Assembly: GCA_016930675.1 (NCBI GenBank)
Contig: JAFGGG010000030.1
Span: 18,479 to 82,478, forward strand
Direction: 5' to 3'
Length of the DNA stretch: 64,000 bases
Source: Spirochaetales bacterium
GTDB lineage: Bacteria; Spirochaetota; Spirochaetia; SZUA-6; RPPD01
Shown: piece after piece, positions 44,607 through 52,825 of the stretch
Layout of the letters: each line of letters opens with the position of its first letter
How positions within the stretch are numbered: position 1 is the first letter of the stretch
Notes under the pieces: generated by a model
What the model was told of the DNA's origin: nothing
Databases searched by the model: none
What the model saw: the letters and a program-made list of their open reading frames with translations, nothing else
Program-made: the position numbers and the translations under genes

Positions 44607-45391
44607 AAGTTAATTATTTCATAAGCGATATCTTCTATGTATGTTTAAGAGATTTAAAGCATTATCTAAAACAGCGGGTAAGAATAATGGCCACTCTTAT
44701 TCAGCCGATAATCTGGCTGGTGCTCATCGGCAACTTAATGAGTGGTTTAACCGCCAATCCCCTCACCCTAAAGTTTTTAGACGCTCCGAGTTATTTGGAT
44801 TTTATGGCTCCCGGTGTAATGGTCATGACCACCCTGTTTACCGGTTTGTTCGCCGGTGTGCGCGTGGTATGGGACAGGAGGTTGGAGATTTTACAAAAGA
44901 TGTTAAGCACTCCCCTTTCTCGGACCGCAATTCCCTTAGGCAAGATAGCGGCCGCTGTTGTGCAGGGTAACATCCAGGTGATCATTGTTTTACTCACGGC
45001 CTTAATGTTGGGAGTTACCTTCAAAACAGGTTTGGCCGGGATTATGGTTATTCTTATTTTCATCTCGCTCTTCTGCAGTATAATGGCTTCCATCTCGATA
45101 GCCCTGTCGGTAAATATCAGGAATATGGAGACTTTTTTTGCGCTCATGAACTTTATTACCATGCCCCTCATGTTAACCAGCAAGGCCATGTTTCCGGTTG
45201 AAGCCATGCCCGGTTGGCTTAAATTTATCGCAGAATGGAATCCGATTTCTTATGCTGTCATTCCTCTGCGGACGCTTGTTACAAAAGGGTGGGACTGGAC
45301 GGTAATCTGGCAGAGTCTCATAATCCTCTGTTTTTTCGCATTATGCTTTTTGGCAGGAGCGGTATTCTTTTTCAAAAGGGCACGGGCCTAA
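44603..45391 (+). CDS. ABC-2-type transporter permease (DrrB/NodJ-like)
   Basis: A 262-residue inner-membrane protein with about six helices. QRVRIMATLIQPIIWLVLIG, DRRLEILQKMLSTPLSRTAI (the conserved cytoplasmic loop that contacts the ATPase) and MPGWLKFIAEWNPISYAVIPLR are ABC-2 permease signatures. It forms an exporter with the ATPase encoded just before it. The neighbouring Suf genes start about 80 bases on and have their own promoter. Confidence 0.93.
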   Translation: MKVNYFISDIFYVCLRDLKHYLKQRVRIMATLIQPIIWLVLIGNLMSGLTANPLTLKFLDAPSYLDFMAPGVMVMTTLFTGLFAGVRVVWDRRLEILQKMLSTPLSRTAIPLGKIAAAVVQGNIQVIIVLLTALMLGVTFKTGLAGIMVILIFISLFCSIMASISIALSVNIRNMETFFALMNFITMPLMLTSKAMFPVEAMPGWLKFIAEWNPISYAVIPLRTLVTKGWDWTVIWQSLIILCFFALCFLAGAVFFFKRARA

Positions 45392-45415
45392 AGCGAGACG
45401 GCATGTTTTTTTATT

Positions 45416-45443
45416 TTGCTGCCTGATAGAATGGTGTTATACT
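45416..45443 (+). promoter_or_regulatory. Promoter of the sufC-sufB pair
   Basis: TTGCTG (45416-45421) and TATACT (45438-45443) are separated by 16 bases; AAGGA lies before the ATG at 45475. No IscR- or SufR-like box was recognised. Confidence 0.5.
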
Positions 45444-45474
45444 ATTAAACAGATGACTTTTTAAGGAAAAGAAA

Positions 45475-46218
45475 ATGGAAGTACTTCAGTTGAAAAATGT
45501 AACTCTTACGATTAATGATAATCATATCCTGCATAATATAAACATAGATTTTTGGAACGGCTATGTTCACGCGGTGAGCGGACCGAACGGCGCGGGAAAA
45601 TCTACTCTGGCCTCCACAATTATGGGCCTGGAAGGGTACAGGGAAATACAGGGAGACATCATTTATCAAGGTGAAAATATTAATGACCGTTCGGTTGACG
45701 AACGGGCCCGACTGGGAATAACCATGGCCTGGCAGGATCCGGCGCGTTATGAAGGGCTTACAATTAAAGATTTTCTCATGGCTTCCGCTAAAATTAAGAA
45801 TGAAGACAATATTCGTGATGTACTTGCCAGTTTAAGTATGAATCCCCAGCAGTATTTGAAGCGCGCGCTTGATAAAACATTAAGCGGCGGAGAGCGCAAG
45901 AAAATTGAACTGGCATCCATTCTTGTCAATGAGGCCCGCTTGGTACTGTTGGATGAACCGGATTCCGGGATAGACGTGGAGTCCCTGGAGCGGATTTTTG
46001 AATCCATCCGGTTGTTAAAAAAAAGAGGTACAACCGTTATTCTCATTACCCACAGTCTGGCTGTGCTGCAGCAGGCCGATCATGCTTTCCTTATGTGCAG
46101 CGGGGAAATTATTGATAAAGGCGAAAAAGAAAAGATAGTAAAATACTTTGAAAACAAGTGTATTCCCTGCCCGCATAAAAACATTCCGGATGAATGGGAG
46201 CCTGCTGTTGGAAAATAA
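45475..46218 (+). CDS. sufC: SufC-type Fe-S cluster assembly ATPase
   Basis: A 247-residue cytoplasmic ABC-type ATPase without a membrane partner. Walker A GPNGAGKSTLAS, LGITMAWQDPARYEGL (the Q-loop region), TLSGGERKKIELASIL, VLLDEPDSGIDVESL and LITHSLAVL match SufC, including the S-G-I-D after Walker B. It drives cluster assembly on the SufB-like scaffold encoded next, which it overlaps by 11 bases. No sufS, sufE, sufU or sufA lies nearby. Confidence 0.9.
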   Translation: MEVLQLKNVTLTINDNHILHNINIDFWNGYVHAVSGPNGAGKSTLASTIMGLEGYREIQGDIIYQGENINDRSVDERARLGITMAWQDPARYEGLTIKDFLMASAKIKNEDNIRDVLASLSMNPQQYLKRALDKTLSGGERKKIELASILVNEARLVLLDEPDSGIDVESLERIFESIRLLKKRGTTVILITHSLAVLQQADHAFLMCSGEIIDKGEKEKIVKYFENKCIPCPHKNIPDEWEPAVGK

Positions 46219-47146
46219 ATCCGATCTGATAAAAGAACTGCTGGAAGCCTCGGGTATTCATTCCGGGATGCACAAAGATCCTGAGACCGCCTATCTTGTG
46301 GTTCATCATGATAAGGTTGTCGGGCTGCAGGGGTTGCCGGGCCTGGAGGTGGAGCCGCAGGAAAAATCAGATGGGATTCATATACGCTTTTTAGTGAAAG
46401 CAGGTACTCATATAAAAAAACCCGTATATCTTTGTTTCGGAATGATGCAGCGGGAGGGTGTGCAAAAGATACTTATGGATGTGACAATTGAAAAGCGGGC
46501 CAAGGTGAATATTTTCGCCCATTGTACATTCCCGAATTCCATGAATATCGTACACCGTATGAACGCGGAGATCCATGTTGAAAATGATGCGCACTACAGC
46601 TATTTTGAACGGCATATTCACGGCGACGAGGGCGGTATATCCGTATATCCCAAAGCAAAGGTCGTACTGGAAGAGGGAGCTCATTTTAAAACCGAGTTCG
46701 AGCTTTTAAAAGGCCGTGTAGGTTTAATTGATATTGATTATGAGTGTACCTGCCGGGCTTTGAGTGTGCTGGAGATGATGGCCCGTATCAGCGGACGCGG
46801 TGATGACGTCATAAAAATCAATGAGACCGGTCATCTTTTGGGAAAGAGTGCCAGAGGCGTGCTCACTACCAAGATTGCTGTCAGGGACAAAGCAAAAGCA
46901 GAAGTGTATAATACACTGACCGCCGGAGCTCCTTACGCGCGCGGTCATGTGGATTGCAAAGAGATCGTTCAGGACCAGGCCCAGGCCAAAGCAGTACCTG
47001 TAATTGAGGTGAATGATCCCAAAGCCCACATTACCCATGAGGCTGCGCTGGGAAGTGTCGATTCCAAACAGCTTCAGACCCTCATGAGCAGAGGGCTTAC
47101 CGAAGACGAGGGTGTGGAGTTGATTATTAAAGGGTTGTTACGCTAA
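46208..47146 (+). CDS. SufB/SufD-like Fe-S scaffold (short, SMS-type)
   Basis: About 312 residues from the TTG at 46208, with GGGAG seven bases upstream; an ATG at 46190 is an alternative. The right-handed beta-helix core and C-terminal signature are clear: DVTIEKRAKVNIFAHCTFPN, EIVQDQAQAKAVPVIEVNDP, then HITHEAALGSVDSKQLQTLM and SRGLTEDEGVELIIKG. It is much shorter than SufB (about 470) or SufD (about 430), close to the short SmsB of minimal SMS systems. Together with SufC it may make a stand-alone Fe-S assembly unit. Confidence 0.88.
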   Translation: MENKSDLIKELLEASGIHSGMHKDPETAYLVVHHDKVVGLQGLPGLEVEPQEKSDGIHIRFLVKAGTHIKKPVYLCFGMMQREGVQKILMDVTIEKRAKVNIFAHCTFPNSMNIVHRMNAEIHVENDAHYSYFERHIHGDEGGISVYPKAKVVLEEGAHFKTEFELLKGRVGLIDIDYECTCRALSVLEMMARISGRGDDVIKINETGHLLGKSARGVLTTKIAVRDKAKAEVYNTLTAGAPYARGHVDCKEIVQDQAQAKAVPVIEVNDPKAHITHEAALGSVDSKQLQTLMSRGLTEDEGVELIIKGLLR

Positions 47147-47165
47147 AACTGGATATGCTTAAAGC

Positions 47166-47181
47166 TGCCCGGCGCCGGGCA
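47166..47181. other. Perfect 16-bp GC-rich palindrome between convergent genes
   Basis: TGCCCGGC and GCCGGGCA form a perfect palindrome between the SufB-like gene and the convergent receiver gene. There is no T-run, so a classical terminator is doubtful; it may still form a stable 3' hairpin. Confidence 0.5.
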
Positions 47182-47198
47182 AAGGCCGGAAGGAAATG

Positions 47199-47591
47199 CT
47201 ACATCAACTCCGGGATTTCCAAAATCGCGGCCGAGCGGCGCACGATCATATCCGGATCAAAGGGTTTCGTGAAATATTCATCGGTTCCGGCTTCTAATCC
47301 CCGCTTTTTATCAAATTCCTGACCTTTGGCGGTAAGCATAGCGATATATACATTGTCAAGTTTTAATTTATTCTTAACGGTATTGCATACTTCATATCCA
47401 TTAATTTCAGGCATCATTACATCCAAAAACACTAAATCCGGTTTTTCTTTTTGAATAAGCTCCAAAGCCTTTTTACCGTTATCAGCCATCAGGATCTCAA
47501 TACCATAGCCTTCAAAATCCTCGAGGGTCTGTTCCAATAGAATTCTTATATGAACCTCATCATCCACAATGAGTATTTTTTTAGTTTTCAT
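47199..47591 (-). CDS. Single-domain response regulator (CheY-like)
   Basis: A 130-residue receiver: ILIVDDEVHIRILL with the acidic pair, LVFLDVMMPEINGYEVC with the phosphoacceptor Asp, MLTAKG with Thr and YFTKPFDPD with Lys. No output domain. It overlaps the hybrid kinase gene by 11 bases (AGGAG of this gene lies within the kinase's last codons), so it is the last gene of the operon and probably receives phosphate from that kinase. Confidence 0.92.
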   Translation of the reverse strand: MKTKKILIVDDEVHIRILLEQTLEDFEGYGIEILMADNGKKALELIQKEKPDLVFLDVMMPEINGYEVCNTVKNKLKLDNVYIAMLTAKGQEFDKKRGLEAGTDEYFTKPFDPDMIVRRSAAILEIPELM

Positions 47592-49695
47592 TATGAGCTC
47601 CTAATAGAATAAAACACACGTTTTCCAAACCTTTTTCAAAACGGATAGCCTTGGTTATTTCATTACGCTCCTTTAAAAGTGCGTCAATAATGATGAGGTT
47701 GGGTTTCATCTCTTTGGCAACCCGTACGGCCTCCCTGCCTGAAAAGGCTTTTCCCACAGTGTAGCCCTTTGTCTCTAAAACCTCGGCCAGTGATTTCACA
47801 GCAGATTCGCTTTCATCTACGATAAGAATTTTTTTCTTTGTTTCTCCCTGGGAAATAAGACGGTCAATTTCGTTTATTAAGGATTTGGTATCAACGGGTT
47901 TGGTAAAATACCTGTCCACTCCCAGACGGTAACCCCTCTCCGCGTCTTCCAATATTGACAAAATAATTATCGGTATATTTTTGGTGTCGGGATTGTTCCT
48001 TATAACCGCCGCCGTATCATAACCGTTTATTTTGGGCATCATGATATCAAGAATAATCAGATGCGGCTTTTTCTTGTGCAGCTTCTGAATCGCATCCAGA
48101 CCGTCTTCGGATTCCATGATTTTATAGCCGCTTGCTTCCAGCTCCTGACGCAGGAGTTCGCGAATATGCTCATCATCATCAATAATCATGACGACCTTTT
48201 TGCCCTTGGCCTGGACCGGATGGATTATTTCCACATGATCTTTCAGCTGCCTTACAATTTCCGTTACTTCATGATCAATAGATGTTATTTCCATAGACAG
48301 TTCGGACATTACAGGCAGACTGAAGATAAAGGTGCTGCCTTTGCCCTCAGCGCTTTCCGCCCATATCTTTCCTGAATGACTTTCTATAATGTGTTTGCAA
48401 ATCGCCAATCCCAACCCGGAACCTTGGGGCTTGCCGGTGAGGGTGTCAACTCCCTGTTCGAACCTGTCGAATATATGCTTGATTTTAGCGGAAGCTATCC
48501 CCACACCGGTGTCCGCTACCGAAACGGTAACGAACCTGTTATTATGAGTGACGGTGCATGTTACCTCGCCGTGATCGGTGAATTTTGCGGCATTGGAAAG
48601 CAGATTGATCATTACCTGTATTAACCTGTCTTTGTCCGCATGGATGGTCGGTACGGGGTCTTGAATATGTTTTTTTATCGTAATGCCTTTGCTTTCAAAG
48701 ATGGCTGAAATCGCCCTGATGCTCTGTTCAACGACTTCGGATATGGATGTGGGAATAAAATTCAGATCGATTCTGCCGGCTTCTATTTTAGCCAGGTCCA
48801 GTACATTATTTATAAGGGCCGTAAGCCTGTCTCCTTCGGATACGATTATATTGATGTTCTGGTGTATCTGTTTTATGGCCTTTAATACTTTTTCATCTTC
48901 TACGGTAAGCTGCGGAAGAATAATGTTGGCGAATTTTTTATTTATGATTTTAGCGAAACCCAGTATTGAAGTAAGAGGGGTTCGCAGTTCATGCGACACC
49001 ATGGAGAGAAAGTCGGATTTTTGGCGGTCCAGTTCTTTGAGTTTATCATTTGCCTTTTTTTGCTCTCTTAAACCCTGTTCCAGCTGACGGTTGAGTTTCT
49101 CGCTTTCCTTGATTTTTTGAGTAAGCGCTGAGGCCTCCTGATTGATAAGCATGCCTAATTTGGAGATGAGTTCATTTTGTGAGTTTTCGGAAGCTCTCGC
49201 GCTGCGATCTCCGGAAGCCAGACGGGAAAGCGTATCGTAATGCTCGCAGAGGCCGATAGCCATCTCATGTGTTTGATTGATAAAACGTTCGATACTCTCT
49301 CCCGCTTTATTAAGAGCGCCTTCCAATTTTTTTAAAAGCCAGTTATCCGTATTTATGGTTATCCGTGCGGTAGGATCTCCTAATGAGAGCTTTTTAAGCA
49401 TTTCAAAACAGTCTGAAAAACCGATAGAGAGCTCCAGTCCTAATTTTTCCACCTCATTTTTAGTACTCTTGAGCTGTTTGCTTTTGAAAATTCGGCTTGT
49501 GAGCCGTAAAAGAATGGAGAGGTCTTCTTTATTGCAATCGTTTATAAATTCATCGCAGTCAATGCAGTGTATGAGTCCCGCGCCGGCCGGATTTTTTACG
49601 GTTCTCAGTCCGGTCAGGAAGCCGGGGTTTTGGTAGGCAGCACATTCTGTATTATTACACCGGGTATTTTCCCAGCAGTTACTCTGTTTTTTCAT
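47581..49695 (-). CDS. Soluble hybrid histidine kinase with Cys cluster, HAMP-like repeats and two receivers
   Basis: About 704 residues from the ATG at 49695 (a TTG at 49725 is possible). No membrane span. In order: a Cys cluster (Cys7, 13, 18, 44, 47, 54), which could hold a metal or Fe-S centre; two HAMP-like helical repeats, each with L-x-x-G-D (LSLGDPTAR, LASGDRSAR); a coiled coil; HisKA with FLSMVSHELRTPLTSI; HATPase with DTGVGIASAKI and GSGLGLAIC; receiver 1 with IIDDDEHIRE, IILDIMMPKINGYD and FTKPVD; and receiver 2 with ILIVDESES and LIIIDALL. Receiver 2 ends after its fourth strand, lacking the conserved Lys. Confidence 0.88.
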   Translation of the reverse strand: MKKQSNCWENTRCNNTECAAYQNPGFLTGLRTVKNPAGAGLIHCIDCDEFINDCNKEDLSILLRLTSRIFKSKQLKSTKNEVEKLGLELSIGFSDCFEMLKKLSLGDPTARITINTDNWLLKKLEGALNKAGESIERFINQTHEMAIGLCEHYDTLSRLASGDRSARASENSQNELISKLGMLINQEASALTQKIKESEKLNRQLEQGLREQKKANDKLKELDRQKSDFLSMVSHELRTPLTSILGFAKIINKKFANIILPQLTVEDEKVLKAIKQIHQNINIIVSEGDRLTALINNVLDLAKIEAGRIDLNFIPTSISEVVEQSIRAISAIFESKGITIKKHIQDPVPTIHADKDRLIQVMINLLSNAAKFTDHGEVTCTVTHNNRFVTVSVADTGVGIASAKIKHIFDRFEQGVDTLTGKPQGSGLGLAICKHIIESHSGKIWAESAEGKGSTFIFSLPVMSELSMEITSIDHEVTEIVRQLKDHVEIIHPVQAKGKKVVMIIDDDEHIRELLRQELEASGYKIMESEDGLDAIQKLHKKKPHLIILDIMMPKINGYDTAAVIRNNPDTKNIPIIILSILEDAERGYRLGVDRYFTKPVDTKSLINEIDRLISQGETKKKILIVDESESAVKSLAEVLETKGYTVGKAFSGREAVRVAKEMKPNLIIIDALLKERNEITKAIRFEKGLENVCFILLGAHNEN

Positions 49696-49708
49696 AATGT
49701 TATGTGAT

Positions 49709-49933
49709 TTAAAACTGAATCGCAATCAGTTTTTTATATTCGCCTTGTTGTTTTACATATACAATTGATTTTCGCAATCGATCGCACCACGATCTTATAT
49801 CCTTTTCAAAGGTTGGGGAATCACCGACAATTTCCAATACTTGTCCCGCGCTCATATCGGGCGCAAGTACCGCCAGTTTTAACATGGGCTCGGGACTGAT
49901 CATCCCCAGGGTATCAAGACGCACAATCCCCAT
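49709..49933 (-). CDS. TusA/SirA-like protein with Ser in place of the catalytic Cys
   Basis: About 74 residues from the ATG at 49933 (AGGAG ten bases upstream; TTG and GTG just before it are alternatives). VRLDTLGMISPEPMLKLAVL matches the TusA/SirA/YedF signature L-D-x-x-G-x-x-C-P-x-P, except that the sulfur-carrying Cys is Ser (codon AGT). The later GQVLEIVGDSPTFEKDIRSW and the final strand fit the fold. It cannot relay persulfide at that site, so it may be a regulatory or scaffold member. Its start overlaps the HD-GYP gene and its stop is 13 bases before the kinase. Confidence 0.82.
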   Translation of the reverse strand: MGIVRLDTLGMISPEPMLKLAVLAPDMSAGQVLEIVGDSPTFEKDIRSWCDRLRKSIVYVKQQGEYKKLIAIQF

Positions 49934-51269
49934 TAACAACACTCTCCTTTACATTGTGTTCTGCAGTATCAAAAATCTTTAAAAAAACATCTACCACAGC
50001 CGGATCAAACTGAGTGCCTCCGCCTTTTTTTATCTCTTTAATGGCCCTGTTATGGGAAAGGGCTTCACGGTACGGGCGGTCCGTAGTCATGGCGTCATAG
50101 GCGTCGGCCACCGCGATTATCCTGGCTGCGATATCGATATTCTCTCCGGCCAAACCGTCAGGATATCCCATGCCGTCAAAGCGCTCATGATGATGGCGCA
50201 CTCCGGGGAGGATATCGTCAAGGTGATCAATGCTCTTTAAAATATCTTCTCCCAATATGGTATGAGCTTTAATGTTTTTTATCTCTTCCTGATCCAATTC
50301 CGCTTGTTTGAGGAGGATTCTGTCCCGTACGCCGATTTTACCGATATCGTGGAGAATGGCTGCCAAACGCAGCCGTGTCATCTCTTCTTCATTTAGATGC
50401 AATCCTTTACCGATTGCCAGCGCATAATCCATGACGCGCTTGGTATGGCCTCCTGTGTAGGGGTCGCGTTTTTCAATGGTTCCGGCTAACACTTCGGCGG
50501 TTGCCAGAAAGGTATTGCGCAGCTGACTGTACAGTCGCGCGTTTTCAATAACCATTGCCCCTTGAGAAGCCAGGGTAGTAAAGAATTTAAGGTCCTCCGC
50601 CGTATAGTGCACTTTATTTTCATGGCTGATATTAATCACACCGACAGTTTTGTCCCGGGTTTTTAAAGGCGCGCACATGAAAGAAAATCGATGTTCGTTA
50701 TGAACCACATCATTTACTACCTGAGGACTCCCTTTCTGAAGTACTGTTTGGATGATTTTGTTTATATTTAAGCTTTGATCCGAAATATCAGGTTTTAATC
50801 CGTAACTGGCTACAACAGATAATTCATGTGACTCCTCGTCTAAAAGCATAAGCGAGGCGTGAGTTGTTTTTATGAAATTTATTGCTTCACCTATGATAAA
50901 ATGAGCTGTTTCTTTTACGTCGACAGCGGCATTAATATTTTCCGCGATTTTATAAAGCAGGTTGATTTCCTTATACTTCTCCAACAGGTCCTGGGCCAGA
51001 TATTTTTTTTCAATTTCCGAGCGGAGCAAGTAACTCAAGAGAGTTGCCACAGCTTCCACATGCTTATTGCTGTAAACCAGACCTACCGTTTTATCGTCAT
51101 CTTTTATGGGTGCAGGGGATGGATAAGTATCTTTCAGATCCTCTCCCCACATAAGCCTTCCGTCTTGATCGTAAACACCGATGGAAATATTCAAATCCGC
51201 TATAATCTTTTCAATAGCTTCCACGCCATGTCGAGGAGAGAATATTTTTTTAAGAGCCTGTGCTTTCAT
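49914..51269 (-). CDS. HD-GYP-domain c-di-GMP phosphodiesterase with GAF domain
   Basis: A 451-residue cytoplasmic protein. An N-terminal PocR/PAS-like or GAF-like part (about 1-95) is followed by a GAF domain (about 115-245, with SLMLLDEESHELSVVASYGL and ENARLYSQL). The HD-GYP domain has RDPYTGGHTKRVMDYA, AAILHDIGKIGVRD, HHHERFDGMGYPDGLAGE and ADAYDAMTTDRPYR; all metal ligands seem present. It hydrolyses c-di-GMP, with activity tuned by the GAF ligand. First gene of the four-gene operon ending at 47199. No clear ribosome-binding site is seen before the ATG. Confidence 0.92.
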   Translation of the reverse strand: MKAQALKKIFSPRHGVEAIEKIIADLNISIGVYDQDGRLMWGEDLKDTYPSPAPIKDDDKTVGLVYSNKHVEAVATLLSYLLRSEIEKKYLAQDLLEKYKEINLLYKIAENINAAVDVKETAHFIIGEAINFIKTTHASLMLLDEESHELSVVASYGLKPDISDQSLNINKIIQTVLQKGSPQVVNDVVHNEHRFSFMCAPLKTRDKTVGVINISHENKVHYTAEDLKFFTTLASQGAMVIENARLYSQLRNTFLATAEVLAGTIEKRDPYTGGHTKRVMDYALAIGKGLHLNEEEMTRLRLAAILHDIGKIGVRDRILLKQAELDQEEIKNIKAHTILGEDILKSIDHLDDILPGVRHHHERFDGMGYPDGLAGENIDIAARIIAVADAYDAMTTDRPYREALSHNRAIKEIKKGGGTQFDPAVVDVFLKIFDTAEHNVKESVVNGDCAS

Positions 51270-51363
51270 AAGCTTGCGCCGATTGTAGAGGCAAAAATTA
51301 TTTTGGTCAAGCAGTGGGAGGTTCTGTTGTAATATTACTATAAGGTATTATTCTTCCACTTAC

Positions 51364-51393
51364 AAAAAAGCCGTCACTACGGGGGAGGCTTTT
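51364..51393 (-). terminator. Rho-independent terminator of fabF
   Basis: On the minus strand AAAAGCC (51393 to 51387) pairs with GGCTTTT (51372 to 51366) across a 14-base loop and is followed by further T. It lies just beyond the fabF stop at 51403. Confidence 0.65.
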
Positions 51394-51402
51394 AAAAAAC
51401 TT

Positions 51403-52647
51403 TTAAATTTTGCCTAGTACAACTGTTGAATTATGTCCGCCAAATCCAAATGAATTTGACAAAGCATACTTTACCTCTTTTTCTACCGGTTCCGTATTAA
51501 TACATGTAAGTTTTATCTCCGGATCTTGATTAAACACATTGATATTGGGTGGAACTATATTTTCTTTTACTGCCATGGCACAGATAATAGCTTCAAGCCC
51601 CGCGGTTGCACCCAATAGATGCCCGTGCATTGATTTCGTAGAACCTACGTGTACCTTGTCTTGATTCGGTAATAATCGTTTAATTGCTTTGGCTTCGGCT
51701 GTGTCTCCTACCGGGGTAGCCGTTCCGTGAGCGTTGATGTAATTGATGTCGCCGGCGTTTATACCCGCCTGTTGTAATGCCATCTGCATAGAGAAAAACG
51801 CGCCTTTTCCGTCGGGCTCCGGTATTACCAGATCGTAAGCATCACCGGACATGCCGATCGCCAACAGCTCACATACAATCGGGGCCCCTCTTTTTAAAGC
51901 GTGCTCATATTCTTCTATAATAAGCACGCCTGCCCCTTCACCCATAACAAAACCGTCGCGATCAACGTCAAAAGGGCGGGACGCGGTCTGCGGTGTGTCG
52001 TTATACTTTGTGGAAAGCGCCCGCATATTGCAGAAACCAGCCACGGAAATCTCTATAATGGTGCCTTCAGTGCCGCCTGCTATCATTACATCGGCCATGC
52101 CGGAACGGATAATCATAAAAGCCGTTGCCAGCGAATGATTGGCCGTGGCACAAGCGGTTTGCATACTCAAATTAGGGCCTTGTATGCCGTGAATCATGCT
52201 TATAAACCCGGAAGCGATATTGCCGATTGTGGCGGGAATATAAAAGGGGCTCACCCTGCGGTGACCCTTGTTAATTAAATTCGCGGTGTTCTCTTCCTGG
52301 GAAAAAATACCCCCAATGCCGCTTCCGATCGAGATGCCGATCCGCTGCGGCTCTTGTGAAGGATCAAGCCCTGAGTCGGCCAACGCTTGCTTAACGGCTG
52401 CCGCTGCGTAGTGCACAAAGGGATCCATGCGTTTGGCTATTTTTATATGTTCTTCAGAGAAGTGGTTTTTATAATCGAAATCTTTCACCTCTCCCGCAAT
52501 CTGACAGGTGAATGTTGAAGCATCGAATTTGGTAATTTTATCGATACCGCTTTGTCCTTTAATAATTTTGGACCAGGTGTCATTTACATTATGTGCTAAT
52601 GGATTTATAGTACCCATACCTGTAATAACCACTCTTTTTTGTTCCAT
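51403..52647 (-). CDS. fabF: 3-oxoacyl-ACP synthase II (beta-ketoacyl-ACP synthase)
   Basis: A 414-residue thiolase-fold condensing enzyme of fatty-acid elongation: malonyl-ACP + acyl-ACP to 3-oxoacyl-ACP + CO2. The Cys-His-His triad is visible in MQTACATANHSLA, INAHGTATPVGDTAE and STKSMHGHLLGATAG; the N-terminal VVITGMGTINPLA and C-terminal LSNSFGFGGHNSTVV are classical. Length is standard. The ATG at 52647 has AAGGA eight bases before it. No other fab gene is adjacent, so it may be a stand-alone copy. Confidence 0.93.
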   Translation of the reverse strand: MEQKRVVITGMGTINPLAHNVNDTWSKIIKGQSGIDKITKFDASTFTCQIAGEVKDFDYKNHFSEEHIKIAKRMDPFVHYAAAAVKQALADSGLDPSQEPQRIGISIGSGIGGIFSQEENTANLINKGHRRVSPFYIPATIGNIASGFISMIHGIQGPNLSMQTACATANHSLATAFMIIRSGMADVMIAGGTEGTIIEISVAGFCNMRALSTKYNDTPQTASRPFDVDRDGFVMGEGAGVLIIEEYEHALKRGAPIVCELLAIGMSGDAYDLVIPEPDGKGAFFSMQMALQQAGINAGDINYINAHGTATPVGDTAEAKAIKRLLPNQDKVHVGSTKSMHGHLLGATAGLEAIICAMAVKENIVPPNINVFNQDPEIKLTCINTEPVEKEVKYALSNSFGFGGHNSTVVLGKI

Positions 52648-52785
52648 AACAATCATCCTTTCACTTTATCCGTTTTCATGCTATACATTCAAATGCTGTG
52701 TAATATAATATAAATATGAAAAGGCATCAAGCCTGCAATCTTCAATATCTAATTTTTAAAGCAGGCCTCTTTAAAAAGAAGGAAC

Positions 52786-52813
52786 TTGTATCTCGTCCGG
52801 AATAATGTATAAT
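52786..52813 (+). promoter_or_regulatory. Promoter of the chemoreceptor gene
   Basis: TTGTAT (52786-52791) and a perfect TATAAT (52808-52813) are separated by 16 bases. The -10 lies between a first in-frame ATG (52805) and a second one (52826), which favours the latter as start. Confidence 0.55.
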
Positions 52814-52825
52814 AAGAGCAGTATA

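Noticed and set aside
47166..47181. Rho-independent terminator for the SufB-like gene
   Set aside because: The palindrome is strong but no T-tract follows in either direction.
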